A DNA stretch of 64,000 nucleotides, taken from NCBI GenBank assembly GCA_013433145.1, contig CM024191.1, positions 946,501-1,010,500 of the forward strand, written 5' to 3'. The number at the start of each line of letters is the position of its first letter. The stretch's first letter is position 1. The stretch is from Ascaris suum. Taxonomy: Eukaryota > Nematoda > Chromadorea > Rhabditida > Ascarididae. The notes beneath the pieces are model-generated. The model made no database searches. It was not told where the DNA came from and was given only the letters and a program-made list of their open reading frames with translations. The translations under genes and the position numbers were made by a program. This document shows, piece by piece, positions 36,198 through 47,400 of this stretch.

Positions 36198-39100
36198 TTA
36201 ATATTTTTCAAAATTCAGTCCTTCAGCTCCCCAAAAAACCCCTCGATTATGCTGTATAGAATCGCGACAATTTCCGTCCCAACAGACAGAGTCCAGAAGA
36301 AATGTCCACCTAAAAAAGGAATGACCTGTCGCTGAACAGATGATGATAGCGCTTACCCTTGTTTGTCGAAACAGAATCCTTCTTCATGCATTTTCACGTA
36401 GCAGTCCTTAAAGCAGTTGCCAAAATCGATGCCAGCGCTCACTATGCGCATATACGGTTGAAGAGCCGAGTTGCTCATGAAGGTTTTTTTCGATGTTTCA
36501 AAGCCTTGCTCCCCTATGTGTATTAGTTGACGAATATCTTGTTTTGGGATCTGTGGTCCATTCTCGGAATTCACGCATCTGAAAAAAAAAGCTCTAAATA
36601 GCATGCCAACTTATATCGGTCAAACTTTTCCTGGTGAAAGCAGTAGCTAAGTCGTGGCAGAGCACTCGTTTTAAGCATAAGATTCATTTTATAGTACTAT
36701 TTGAATCGACGCTGTTACGATTCTCTCGCACAGAGGATGTGAACCCGAATTTCTCAAGAAGAACCGAAAGGAGTTTATTTAACCGTAGCGCTCAGCGAGT
36801 TGATTGTAGTCTCCTTGGTTGTTCCTGGTGACTATGGAATCTGAGCTTATGGGAAGAGAACTAGTTTAAATTATGTGTTAGCAAGGATATAGCAAAAAGC
36901 ACTCGTGCTTCATGAGCACATCTCAACGGCAACAAATAAAACTATGCATTTATTGTGAAATTACTTCGCTTTCATAAGAAGCGATGGCGTTTATTCTTCG
37001 TGAAAGTTTGTAGCATTAAAACGTTACCAGAATTAAGCTTATGTGCAAAAGCCAAAGAGAAATAATGCAGAACTTACGCACGAGCATTTGCTCCAATACA
37101 TGCCACAAAACTCTCCAAGAGAGGCTGTTGCTTCTTGAAGCAGCTACGTAATTGGGCGGGATGGGAAGCCAACTGAAAATGGATTTAGATCGTATATCTC
37201 GGAAAGCCCTCTCGACATCTGAAGGATCTACAAGAAAATACCGCGTTGTGGACAACATTCCCCTCTCGACGATGATCCCGTTGTAAGCTTTAGATTCGTT
37301 TTGCAAATCTCAGCCGTTAAAAGTGCAAAAAAAAAACAAAATTTGCATCGTTCCATTCTTAGGAATATTCTTTCAAAGAGTAGTAGTAATAGAATTTGCA
37401 GTTAGTGTATAATACAAATGCTTTAGAATATATCAACTTTTTACGAGAAACGATGCTTACGTTAGCAGCATGAGCAACAAATTGCATTTTATGGGCTAAA
37501 ATTCAAAAATATTTTCAATAGCAAGAGAAAGTCGATCGAACAGCTAACGGTGCACGTTATTATAATAAGTTCACCGCCATAAGTGGGCAAAGGGCATACT
37601 CCACCCGTTCGATTATTCCACCTTCAAATGAGCCGCTACCCGTTTTGAACTTTCAGATGTAAACAAAAGGTGAACATCGCCAACAGGCTTAGGAATTCGG
37701 CCTGTCACTTCGAACAGCTAAATTAGTTAACACTGTGGCGAAATAACGCTTTCTAATTTGTTTCCTAACGGCCCGTTAGAGAAATTTGAACATGCCAATT
37801 ACATAGCAAATTTTAGTTACGATCTTCACTTCATATTTAATGAATTGCAACGGAACTAGCTTTCGCTCCATTGACATGGCTAAAGCAAAGGCTTTCAATG
37901 GCAACATCCCGTGATCGTACTCATTCCGGCCCGCAAATCGAAACTCTCAGAGTGGCTGACAGCCGCAAGGGAATTGTTGCCACGTTATCATATGCTTATT
38001 GCGTAGTTAATACGGAAACCGATAAGATGCTACTTACTGAAGAAACCATATTGAAAGGAATGTCTTCTTCACAGTCTTATTGCATTGCTCACATGAATAT
38101 ACAAGATCAAAACGTTAATAACGAAACGTAGAATCACCACGATAAATCACGAACAACATTTGGAGGAGAAAAAAAAGACAAATCTGAGAATTATGAATTG
38201 ATCCGAGCCTAACAAAGAAGATTTCAAGTGCTTCGAACTATAAGCGGTGACTGACCCCGTAAAGGGGTCTTTTCACAATGGATAGTCAGAAAACGAATTT
38301 CTGGGTAAATAAGAGTTGAAAAGTCACCTTTCCGATATGCTGCCAGCAAGTGTCAGTACAAATGGTAGCATGCTGTTTGAACTGCTTGATGCAGATATCC
38401 ATCTCGCGGCACGAGCACTGCCTTATTGTGGCACCACTGACCCTTGCCTGTTGTAAAAACGACATGCCCAGATGAGTCGCCTGAAATCGAACTAATACAG
38501 ATATTTGAAAGATATATGTAAACTTCAATACTGTGCCGTCGATATAAAAGCACATCGGATGAAAAAATGTTTGCGCCATGAAGGCTGAAAAGAGCGAGAG
38601 GACGCCTACTGGCGGATATCCGGCTATAGTTCTTGGATTGTTCGATTTGAATCTGTCCATGGCCTTTACATGAGGAATGGCTCATAGCGATATTTTACCA
38701 ATGAATTCGAAAGCGATTGCAAAAAGGGATGAAAGTCGCCCATCAAGAGAGCGCCTCAAGTTAGCCGATTGCAATTTGCATTTTCGGAGGAAAATTTTTT
38801 AACACGAGCTGATTCAAAGCAATATGTCTACTTGAAAAGTATTCATTCATAGATTCCACCGGCAGAAATGCTTCTTTCTCAATGAGTCCGAACCCATTTT
38901 TTTTTGCACATTTTGTGAAAGCTTAACGATGGATGCGTAAATATTTCCTATCATCAACGTAAAGCTCTTAAAATTGCCCTGAGTGAAATCGGTTTAATTC
39001 AAGCAGTACTACAAAAATACCTCTTTAATCCAAAAAAAGCATGATCGCTTTCAATAGAAGGTTTAGAGCCAGCAGACGGCAATGAGTGGCCTCTATGCTC

Positions 39101-39413
39101 GTTATTCATATCTTTATTCATCAGCTCTATGAGTGTTTTTCTATTCAGGTGTCCAATCATTCACACTCATCAACACGTGCCGCTAACAGTAACAATAACT
39201 ATGAAAACGCAAAATTTTTTTGAATATAAAAAATGATTTTTTTTTATTATACTTAACGCATGCAACTGTAAACTGAGAAATAAAAGGAGATCTATGCGAA
39301 AAATTTAAATATCAGTTAGATGCAAATAAAGGACTCACTTCGCCTATGATATCTTCCGAGGCAAACGATATACCGGCAAGACTGCAAACGACGAATATCG
39401 TGTTCATGAGCAT
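36198..39413 (-). CDS. secreted cysteine-rich protein, chondroitin proteoglycan 4 (CPG4)-like, 5 exons
   Basis: On the reverse strand, exons 39413-39339, 38480-38328, 37172-37078, 36578-36357 and 36309-36198 join in phase (0, 0, 2, 2) to 218 residues ending in TAA. Residues 1-18 are a clear signal peptide (MLMNTIFVVCSLAGISFA). The mature part has 13 cysteines. C47, C49, C55, C66 and C70 (QCSCREMDIC then ICTDTC) are followed by LRSCF (C87), a Cys at 101 and AC at 108-109. Exon 4 ends in NCFKDCYVKMHEEGFCF, and exon 5 adds SVCWDGNC. The order CxC, C-x5-C, C-x3-C, CF, C, AC resembles nematode CPG4 domains, known from secreted matrix proteins; this is my recognition, not a search result. A TATTTCAG acceptor motif lies seven bases before the ATG, consistent with trans-splicing. 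The last intron is only 47 bp, the others 499-1155 bp. There is no transmembrane segment or GPI signal. Confidence 0.82.
38253..38269. repeat. short perfect G+C hairpin
   Basis: GACCCC, loop GTAAA, then GGGGTC, followed by TTTT. It stands out in AT-rich DNA and lies inside intron 2 of the CPG4-like gene. It resembles a Rho-independent terminator by shape only, which has no meaning in a nematode nucleus. Confidence 0.8.
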
Positions 39414-39430
39414 AGTTGCCCTGAAATATA
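39414..39430 (-). promoter_or_regulatory. candidate spliced-leader trans-splice acceptor of the CPG4-like gene
   Basis: On the reverse strand TATATATTTCAG is followed by GGCAACT and then the ATG at 39413. In nematodes such an acceptor directly before the initiator codon, with no upstream donor needed, usually marks SL trans-splicing. It could also be a cis acceptor for a non-coding first exon. Confidence 0.5.
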
Positions 39431-40839
39431 TGCAATAGTGAATATTTCTTCATTCGTGATTGAACTTCTGCTTTCGATGGTCATCATTTGCAGCTTTTCG
39501 ATCGAGCCTTAATGCGTTTATCCGTATTAAAACATGACAAATGCAAAAAAAAAGACGCATAAAGGATGTTGAGAGACCAATTTACTGACGTAAATCGTAT
39601 AGCAAATTATTACAAATATGCAAATAAACAATCGTAGCAGGTTTCATTTATTATGACGCATAGAGAATAGGCGAGAACCAAATACGAGCACATTAGAAAT
39701 GAGAAGAGTAGGAAAAGAAAGTGAATTCACGCACATCGAGTGATGAATTAATGCACATTTAATGCACTTATGCTCGTAGTCGTAACGTAATTGACAAAAC
39801 CGCACCTCGCATCTAATATGTCATATGGCAAAACATTCATATGTTTTTTGAGTTGATTACGTTTTTGGTAAGTTTTTCAGTTGCTATATTTGAAGAAAAT
39901 ACTATTTGACAAAGTGCGAAAATTGCGTTTTACTCAGATGAGCCATCGAAAGGCATGAGACTCGATTATTTTTCCGTGCTTTTGCTAGTCGAAGAGCAAA
40001 AAAAAAAGATTCCCGTTTCAAAACCCATAGGTACTGATGCAGCAACTTCTTTAATGTAATCAATCCGTAAGCGATCGCCATACTGAAAATGGTTCAATGA
40101 AAGATTGCGCCAATACTAATGCTCACGTTACGAAGTTTCTTCATAGTAATGTGCTACAATGGTTGAAAGTTGTGCTATACAAGCCCGAATTGTGCATCCC
40201 ACAATATGCTAGGAGGGCATACTTTACTATGGCATTCAAATCAAAAATGAGTTTTATTCAGCAACAAATAAAAACTATTGTAACCGACTTCCAGAAACGA
40301 TAGCGGCTAACAGATATGTCACTTATAGTAGAAAACATATCGTGAAGGATAATCACAGTATCATCTTATGATAAAGTGCTTTATCCACACGGAATCGGTG
40401 AAGCCTAAAGGACGGAGGAAGGAATTTCACTTAGAAGATAGGCTGCATGGATGGTACCAGTATTGCCAGGAGTTATTATACCCTTAGGATAATCTCAAGC
40501 CAAGAGTAACACCACCACTGAGATATATGTATATAGTAAAAGCAAAAAAGCAGGCTCTACATTTAAAAAATGCATGGAGTAGTTTCTAGCACATAGAAAC
40601 AAGCGAGAGATAACATCGCAGCAAGCATTTTTTATTACACGTCATCTACCACCGAAAAGCTTACTAGGGGCATTCAAAGCTCACCTCAAAACAACCTTCA
40701 TTTAAAGCATGCAATCGTATGCCAATTTCACACCTGTCGTAGATAAAATGATGTGTTGCTTCACGTTCACTTTTTTCATCATAAGAAACATGACTTTCGT
40801 TGTGTTAGGAGTAAAGTTCGAGTGATAGAGAGTAAGAAA

Positions 40840-41035
40840 TGACCACCCACTCTACGAAAGGAATTCAGATGAAACAACACATTTGTTAGAATGCTCCAGT
40901 TATATGAAACTGAAGTATCAAATCATCAAAGCAAGTTACACTTCCGAAATTAAATGGCTATACAAAGTGTCATATAAAAATCAGGAAACTGACTCTACAG
41001 ATGCATTGTTGCGTATAGCTCATATATTTTTGTAA
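40840..41035 (+). pseudogene. decayed 3' end of a LINE-type reverse transcriptase ORF
   Basis: A frame reading NSDETTHLLECSSY is followed by about 40 open codons to a TAA. The ET-x-HLL-x-EC-x2-Y pattern is typical of the C-terminal tail of non-LTR (LINE) retrotransposon proteins, where it forms part of a Cys/His motif. Upstream in the same frame there are TGA and TAG stops and no reverse transcriptase core is readable, so this is a fragment at best. The match rests on one short motif and could be chance. Confidence 0.4.
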
Positions 41036-41053
41036 TTTTTTTTTCACAACATT

Positions 41054-41410
41054 TGCAGTTTTGCGCTACCTATAATTCTGCATATGCAGTGCTACGTACG
41101 CAACTTTCAAGCATAATCGATGTGGCGCAAACGAATTGGCGCTAGCCACTATTCGAACAGGCGAAAGTTTTGCTGTGCAAAACTGCATTATTTTCATCCC
41201 ACTTAACCGATGTATGAAGTAATTTTCGCAAATATTCGTATAGCAATTAGCACTTACGATTTTTTCGTTATTTGCAAAAATTGCATATTTTTAGGCATTA
41301 GTTCACAAGTTCAAAAATATTCGCTTACGAATAGAATGTGAAGCAATTTTGAAACTCGCCGGGCGAATTCAACACTCTATGCTCATATAGTTTACTGCAT
41401 ATGCAAAACT
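41054..41410. repeat. dispersed AGTTTTGC / GCAAAACT inverted motifs
   Basis: AGTTTTGC occurs at 41057-41064; AGTTTTGC, TGT, GCAAAACT forms an 8-bp hairpin at 41166-41184; and GCAAAACT recurs at 41403-41410. TGCATATGCA palindromes flank the group. This suggests a small non-coding repeat unit, but no clear boundaries or target duplication could be fixed. Confidence 0.4.
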
Positions 41411-44400
41411 ACTTCGGCGACGGAAGCGATATAGAATTAATGCATCAAAAACGAAACGTAGAAGTTATGATTTGGATTTTATGTAATTAAATCTTAACAC
41501 TCTTTCCGTCTATCTATTTAGAAAGCAATTAGGGTCATCAGAAATATCATTTTCACTATTTTCACTTCTCAGAAGTTCGATTTTGAATTTCCGCAATGGC
41601 TTTAATATTCTATTGAAGGTCAAATATATTAAACTTGCCAATGGAATGAAAAGTTTACAATTTTTTTCAACGATGCATTTTTATACGTTCAGAGATGAGT
41701 TCATCGTTTGATGAAGCGCGATGATAATTTCAGCAATTTTTTTTTAAAGAAAACGCAGCAATATCGCCGATATGAACGGATACTTCTAATTTTTTTTTTT
41801 TTTGCAAATATCATTTCTTTTTTTTTTTTTAATCTCCTTATAAGAAAAAAAAACAAAAAAGTTGATGGAATATTGCGATATGCTAATAATTCTAGAGCTT
41901 TAATGGTGGGATGCATCACCTCATTCTCCTTATTCCTACTCGTCTCTTCGTTTCTCCCCCTTTCAAAAATGCCATTTCGTTTATGGCGCAAATCCTATGG
42001 AGCTGGTCATTTCAACCGTAGCGCATCTCAAACTGCATGTTTCTTGAACTGCATCTTATTCGCTAGAATGGGCATTAGTTCAAATATGTGTAGAGAGAAA
42101 ATGATACAACTGTAATATGAAAGTATGAGGATGTGGTAATAAAACAATATGAGTGAATCAGGCGTCAAAAATTATCTTTGTATGGCAAATTCTCAACATT
42201 CAATGAAGTGCCTAAAAATTCCAAGTAGTTGTTAAATGTTAAGAAGAAAAGCACAACGCTTTGCATTAAATTTCTAATTATTTTCAGATTTAACAGCAAT
42301 AAATTGCGCAGAATTTTGCTCATCATATTAAATTGCATACATACATATCGATTCAAATATTAAAGACTATAAATAAGAACACATCGCAGAAAATATGCTA
42401 ATCTCATTTGTTCCGAATTGAGCTGAAAGTTGTAGACAGAGATAATGGATGATTTTAGAAGCATAATAATTAAAACAGAATTTATGTGGAGAATGTCCTC
42501 TAATTTTAAACGTGGAATCACGCGAAATACCCTAACGTTGCATATCAACTCAAATTCACTTTAGTTAGCGAACTAATGAAGCAATGAAAGAAATACTACC
42601 AAATGATATTTATCAGGAGGATAAATATCTTCGATAAGTTATATTCCGCTACGTATAAGATGTATTCTCTTTTATCGAGAATATTTAGTGAAAATAAACG
42701 CTAAAAAATTCAACTGATATATCATATTCGTCGAAAATATATCCGTCACAGTGGTAATATGCAACGAATATCAAGTACATTTGTTAAACTCATATGAAAT
42801 ATTCGAATTTTATCAAGAGAAGAAATTCGCTCATTTATGCGATAATATTTCGCTATTCATGAGGCCGAGTTATTGTTTTCTTTTTTTTTTTTTTGGTGCT
42901 TATAAGATTGGCAAATAAATTCGATGAAAATATCTATTCTATCGATAAATGCATCAAGAAAATTTTATGAACGCATAGAATTTCCATAATTAAGTATTTT
43001 TTCATAAAAATTTTCAATCGCTGAATATTGTTCGTTGCAAAAAATTTTTTAAACCGCTTGAAAATCTCGTGGCTTCAACTTTCAAACTTTCATTTCTAAA
43101 CGTTGAAATTCAAGTTGAAATCTTTATTAGCCGAATATTTTATTGAATCAGCTAATCGTCTAGAGGGCGAAACGATGAGCCCACGTATTGCCCTTAACTT
43201 TAGCAACTTATTGATAGCAATTCTATATTCTTCCTAGTTGTTCTAACTTCCTCTTCTCTTTTTTTTCGCGTTCTGCTTTCCATTCATCTCCAATAGTTTA
43301 TCTTATTTTTCTGTCGAAGTTGATAGCATTCTTCTTCATTCCGTCAATAACGCTGATGAAGCGCCAAACGATGGGCATTAAACTTGATGCATATTATCAC
43401 ATTAAAACATAATCATAGGCAAAGCATAATAGGCTAATTTGTTCTTTACATTTTACTATCGGACTTATAAACGGATAAAAATACAAACCGGGAATCATTC
43501 AGGAAACGTTTCGGGTTTAACCCAAACAGTCACAATCTGCAGGACAGCCATATGTTCTCAGAGATGGTTCGCATGTTTTAAAGAAATGAGTGAGAAGATG
43601 AATAATTTATGCTGAGAAGAACGGCTAAACAACTGAAGAAAGTTGTAAAGAACAAATTAGCATAAGTGCTAAATGCGGAAAAGAGCATCACTCCTCATGA
43701 AGACGTGAATGGTCTTCGTGAAGCACTACGAGGCGGCTTTTGTAGGTTGCGTGAGGCGGTGATTCGAGACGCAACAAACCGGAATGCAGTGTTGTTTTTT
43801 ACCGTAATTTTTGTAGATGCTCGTCGTCGAACGACTGCCTCATCATCATCACCAGCAGCACTTTTCAGTGTTTGCGTCATGCGTTTTAATGTTTCACCGT
43901 TCACCTTCTTAGCTTCAGTTCGTTGCAAAATGCAATCGTTGTTCCAATCAGTCGACGGCGCTATGGCAAGTATCACCTTTTCGCTGCAGTTCCCTCGTAA
44001 CAACAAACAAACAAAAAAGAAAAAAAAACCACTTATGCTCTACTTGTCATGGAAGAAGCGAATATAAACATCATTATTGTGGCTTCTCATATCACTTGCT
44101 ATACAATCTTCTCCTCTCTTATGTGGTTGCAGCCGATGCTTCAACAATAATAAGCGCACTGTTTTATGAAATATTCCTCAAATGAATCAAAATTTCTGTG
44201 GTTATCTGTAGAGTCAATGGATGTGATCAAATGGGTACATCTCCTGGTTTCTAGATGAAAAGTTGGGATGCGGTTACGTCCTAGCTGAGACATTAGCAAA
44301 CAAAAAAAAAGATCTCTAAACGATGGAGTGTTTCTCATAAATGAGTGTTACCTTTAATATGGAAGCAACAAACAGAGTATATTGCATCATACAACACATC

Positions 44401-47400
44401 CGCATCTTCAAGCTCACAAAATTTATTACTCATACATTGCTGCAACAAGCTGCGGCATGGTTCACAGTCTTGAGATACATGTGCAAAACTGTATGAGTAG
44501 TGCGACTGTAGCAAGAGACAGACGCCATGTGCTTTTTTTAATGGATGTAATGCAAACTTGAAGAGACAGTCTCATGGCATGGATTACTCTTCCCGAAGGC
44601 ACTTGTTTTAGGCATCATACACCTTAGGCTCTGTGAGAGCTACACGCGAAAAACCAGTTACAGTGCAAATATCTCATGATTACCGTTACTGATTTCGCAT
44701 CAAATGTGACCGCCGCCAATGAGAAAAACGAATGATAAAGAAATTTGATTATTTGCAGCGACAACACAGAAATGACAATGAAACGCGAATATGCGCACAA
44801 ACAGCAAAGCTGATGATGAAATGGTGGCTACTGTGGAGGAAGGAGAGGCGGAAAAAAGTTGTTTTAAGCCGAGGATTTACGCCAAAGAACTTGATTCTAG
44901 ATGTCCCAGAGTGCTTACATTGAAAGTATTTTTACCACATCCTCCTTCCTTCCCCCATCCCCTCCCCCTCCACTGCCAAGCATTTTCGTGAACATTTGTT
45001 GATCCCTTTCGGAAGTGCATTTTTGCAGGATTGTACGCAATGAGTAATCTAGTTATTGTGCAGATCAAATTTCTTTAAGAAGTCGACGAAAACGGATGAG
45101 AAATGGTCGAACAGTTTCAACTGATAGTTAAACGACAAAGAGAACTTGTATTCGGAGTTCCTTTTTCATGCACTTCCAGGAGAAAAGCCCTCCCCATGGC
45201 AGATTCCTGCAAAAGTTTACGGAGCAGTTGCAGATGTCACCACCTTCGAGAAGATGGGAAGCAGAAAGGTTGTGGTTTGTCGAACGGTCCGCTTTAAGAG
45301 GTATGTGTTTAGTTGACTGGTTAGCTCTCATTCAATTTTTTAGTCGAGTCTCCTCTTGTGTCTTAAGTTTATCTCAACAAAGCCTGAAACAGTGAGCCAA
45401 AAATCCTTTCTGAAATCTGTAATTTAATCATAAAAAGAGCCATTTATCTGAAAGCAAGGCGCGATACTATTATGATCTAGTGAAGCAAACAGAATTTGTG
45501 CTCAGAAATAAACTGGAAGCGAAGATACTGGGAATCGTGGATCTTCTTAATATAAATCGGACAACGCTTCAATTGGATTATCCAGCAATATTTGCATTCA
45601 GCTGTAAACAGCAAATTTCGCTCACATGAACGGAAGGTTTAAGCGTAAACCACAGAAACCCAAGCTACGATAAGACCATCGATCAAAGGACTTCTTGAAG
45701 AGAACAACGATGAAGCATGCTGTAAGTGTAGTAGAAAACCCGTTTGCCTTGGTTCCAAGGGCTCACTTCGATCCTTTTTTGTGGGGACCCCATTTTAGTT
45801 GCTTGCAACTCTCAGAATTTTCATTTTTTGCGTGTTTGTTTGTAAAAAAAAAAAAAAAGAAATTGCGAAGGCCTTGTATATCCATCTGACCGCACGCTTC
45901 TACCTGACATTCAATGTACCGGATCCAACAAAATTTGCATGGCTGTCAGCTGCACCGTTAGGGTTGGGATTCCAAAAAGTCATTCCTTTATCTTCCGACC
46001 TTGCCGTCTTATAATCGTCCATGTTTTTCTTATTAGAAAGCTTCAGATTTCAACCAGGAATTAGAATTTAATGCAGACGGGTAGAACTGAAGGAATTTAG
46101 TTTCTTGGAATGTCTTGTTCAGAAATTCAGACAAGACACGCCATCAGAAATTTCCAAATCTAAGAGATTTTATTGTACCGTATTAATGGCTATATGTCCT
46201 GGAAAAAAAAAGACCAGTGAAAAAGAATTTCTTCCATTGAATCTGAATTTCGCACTTCTGGATCGTTGCAACGATTCGCAAATTCCTTAACTTTTTTGTA
46301 ATGTAGAAATGGTCATGGACTAGTGAATGATGAAATTTAATCCCAGATAATAAATTGCATAAAGCTTTCACTTGTGAAGTCAAATAAATTCCTATTTTTT
46401 TTTGAGAACGATCACGGAGGTGCCTCTAAATTCACTAAAAATACATTGTGTCTCGTTGCTATTCCAAACTGTTTCTTCTTGCTGTTTAAATGGAACGTTA
46501 ACTCCGTTCAGTTTTCCCCTCCACATTAAAAAAAAAAAAAATCCGCACAGAACTTTATACTGAACACTTAGTACATCGATATTTAGCGAACCGAACCAAA
46601 AGAACACGGACCCGACATGTGTTTAAATGTGAAAAATGCATTTATTCGGCAAATGTCACTCGTTACCAGTTGCTTTTACTGTCATATTGTGTTTGTGTGG
46701 TCGTCGCTTTTTATTGTCGCTATTTATTATTGGCCGAAATTTCTGCACGAACTATCGTTTCCGTAAATATACCACAATTAGTGCTGTTTTAATTTTATCT
46801 CAACAATGCTAAATGAACATTTCATTAACGCTTGACGAATGAAGAAGTGGAAGAACAGAGAGAAATTATTTACATATACTGGATAAGTTCTTATGCAAAT
46901 TTCTAAAATCGACATTTTGCATCATATCTAATGTATGGATCGTTGTTTGAAGATCGAAGCAAAAAAAAGCATCGCAGAGATGGTACTAAAAATCTACATC
47001 AAATGACGTAAAATTTTAAACGTAGTTCGTCGCAAAACCAGTTCGTTGATATTTTTGCGGTTTTTCTCGCTAAAAAAAACCCGGATCAGAATTAGTAAAC
47101 AAAAAGCATTAGCACTGATGGTGTTCTCTTAGTTGTTATTGCTGCTCCCTAAGAAAATAAATTCACGTGCAACGCCCGGTGCTTTTGAATGGTATTATCG
47201 AAAGCAAAAACATTTAAGCGCTCATTTTTGGAATACGGTACTGCATTTCAAGTGGCACTTCTTCAAATCTTTTCGCAGGTATTATTATAGAGCACAGTTG
47301 ATAGCTCTTCAACTAATCACTACGAAATAGGGTAAATCCATTTTTGCCCTCACATTAGGAGATGAGAAATTGTGGTGAAGCAATTTTGAAATGACCCACT

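Noticed and set aside
38353..38685. Second long - strand frame over the CPG4-like exon 2
   Set aside because: Wrong frame; the chosen frame has the cysteine pattern and matching intron phases.
41708..42115. 135-codon + strand frame
   Set aside because: Contains long poly-Phe and poly-Lys runs from T and A homopolymers, and no motif.
43666..44067. Long frames on both strands near 43.8 kb
   Set aside because: Both are open and neither shows a domain, so the coding strand cannot be chosen. Left as a possible overlooked exon only.
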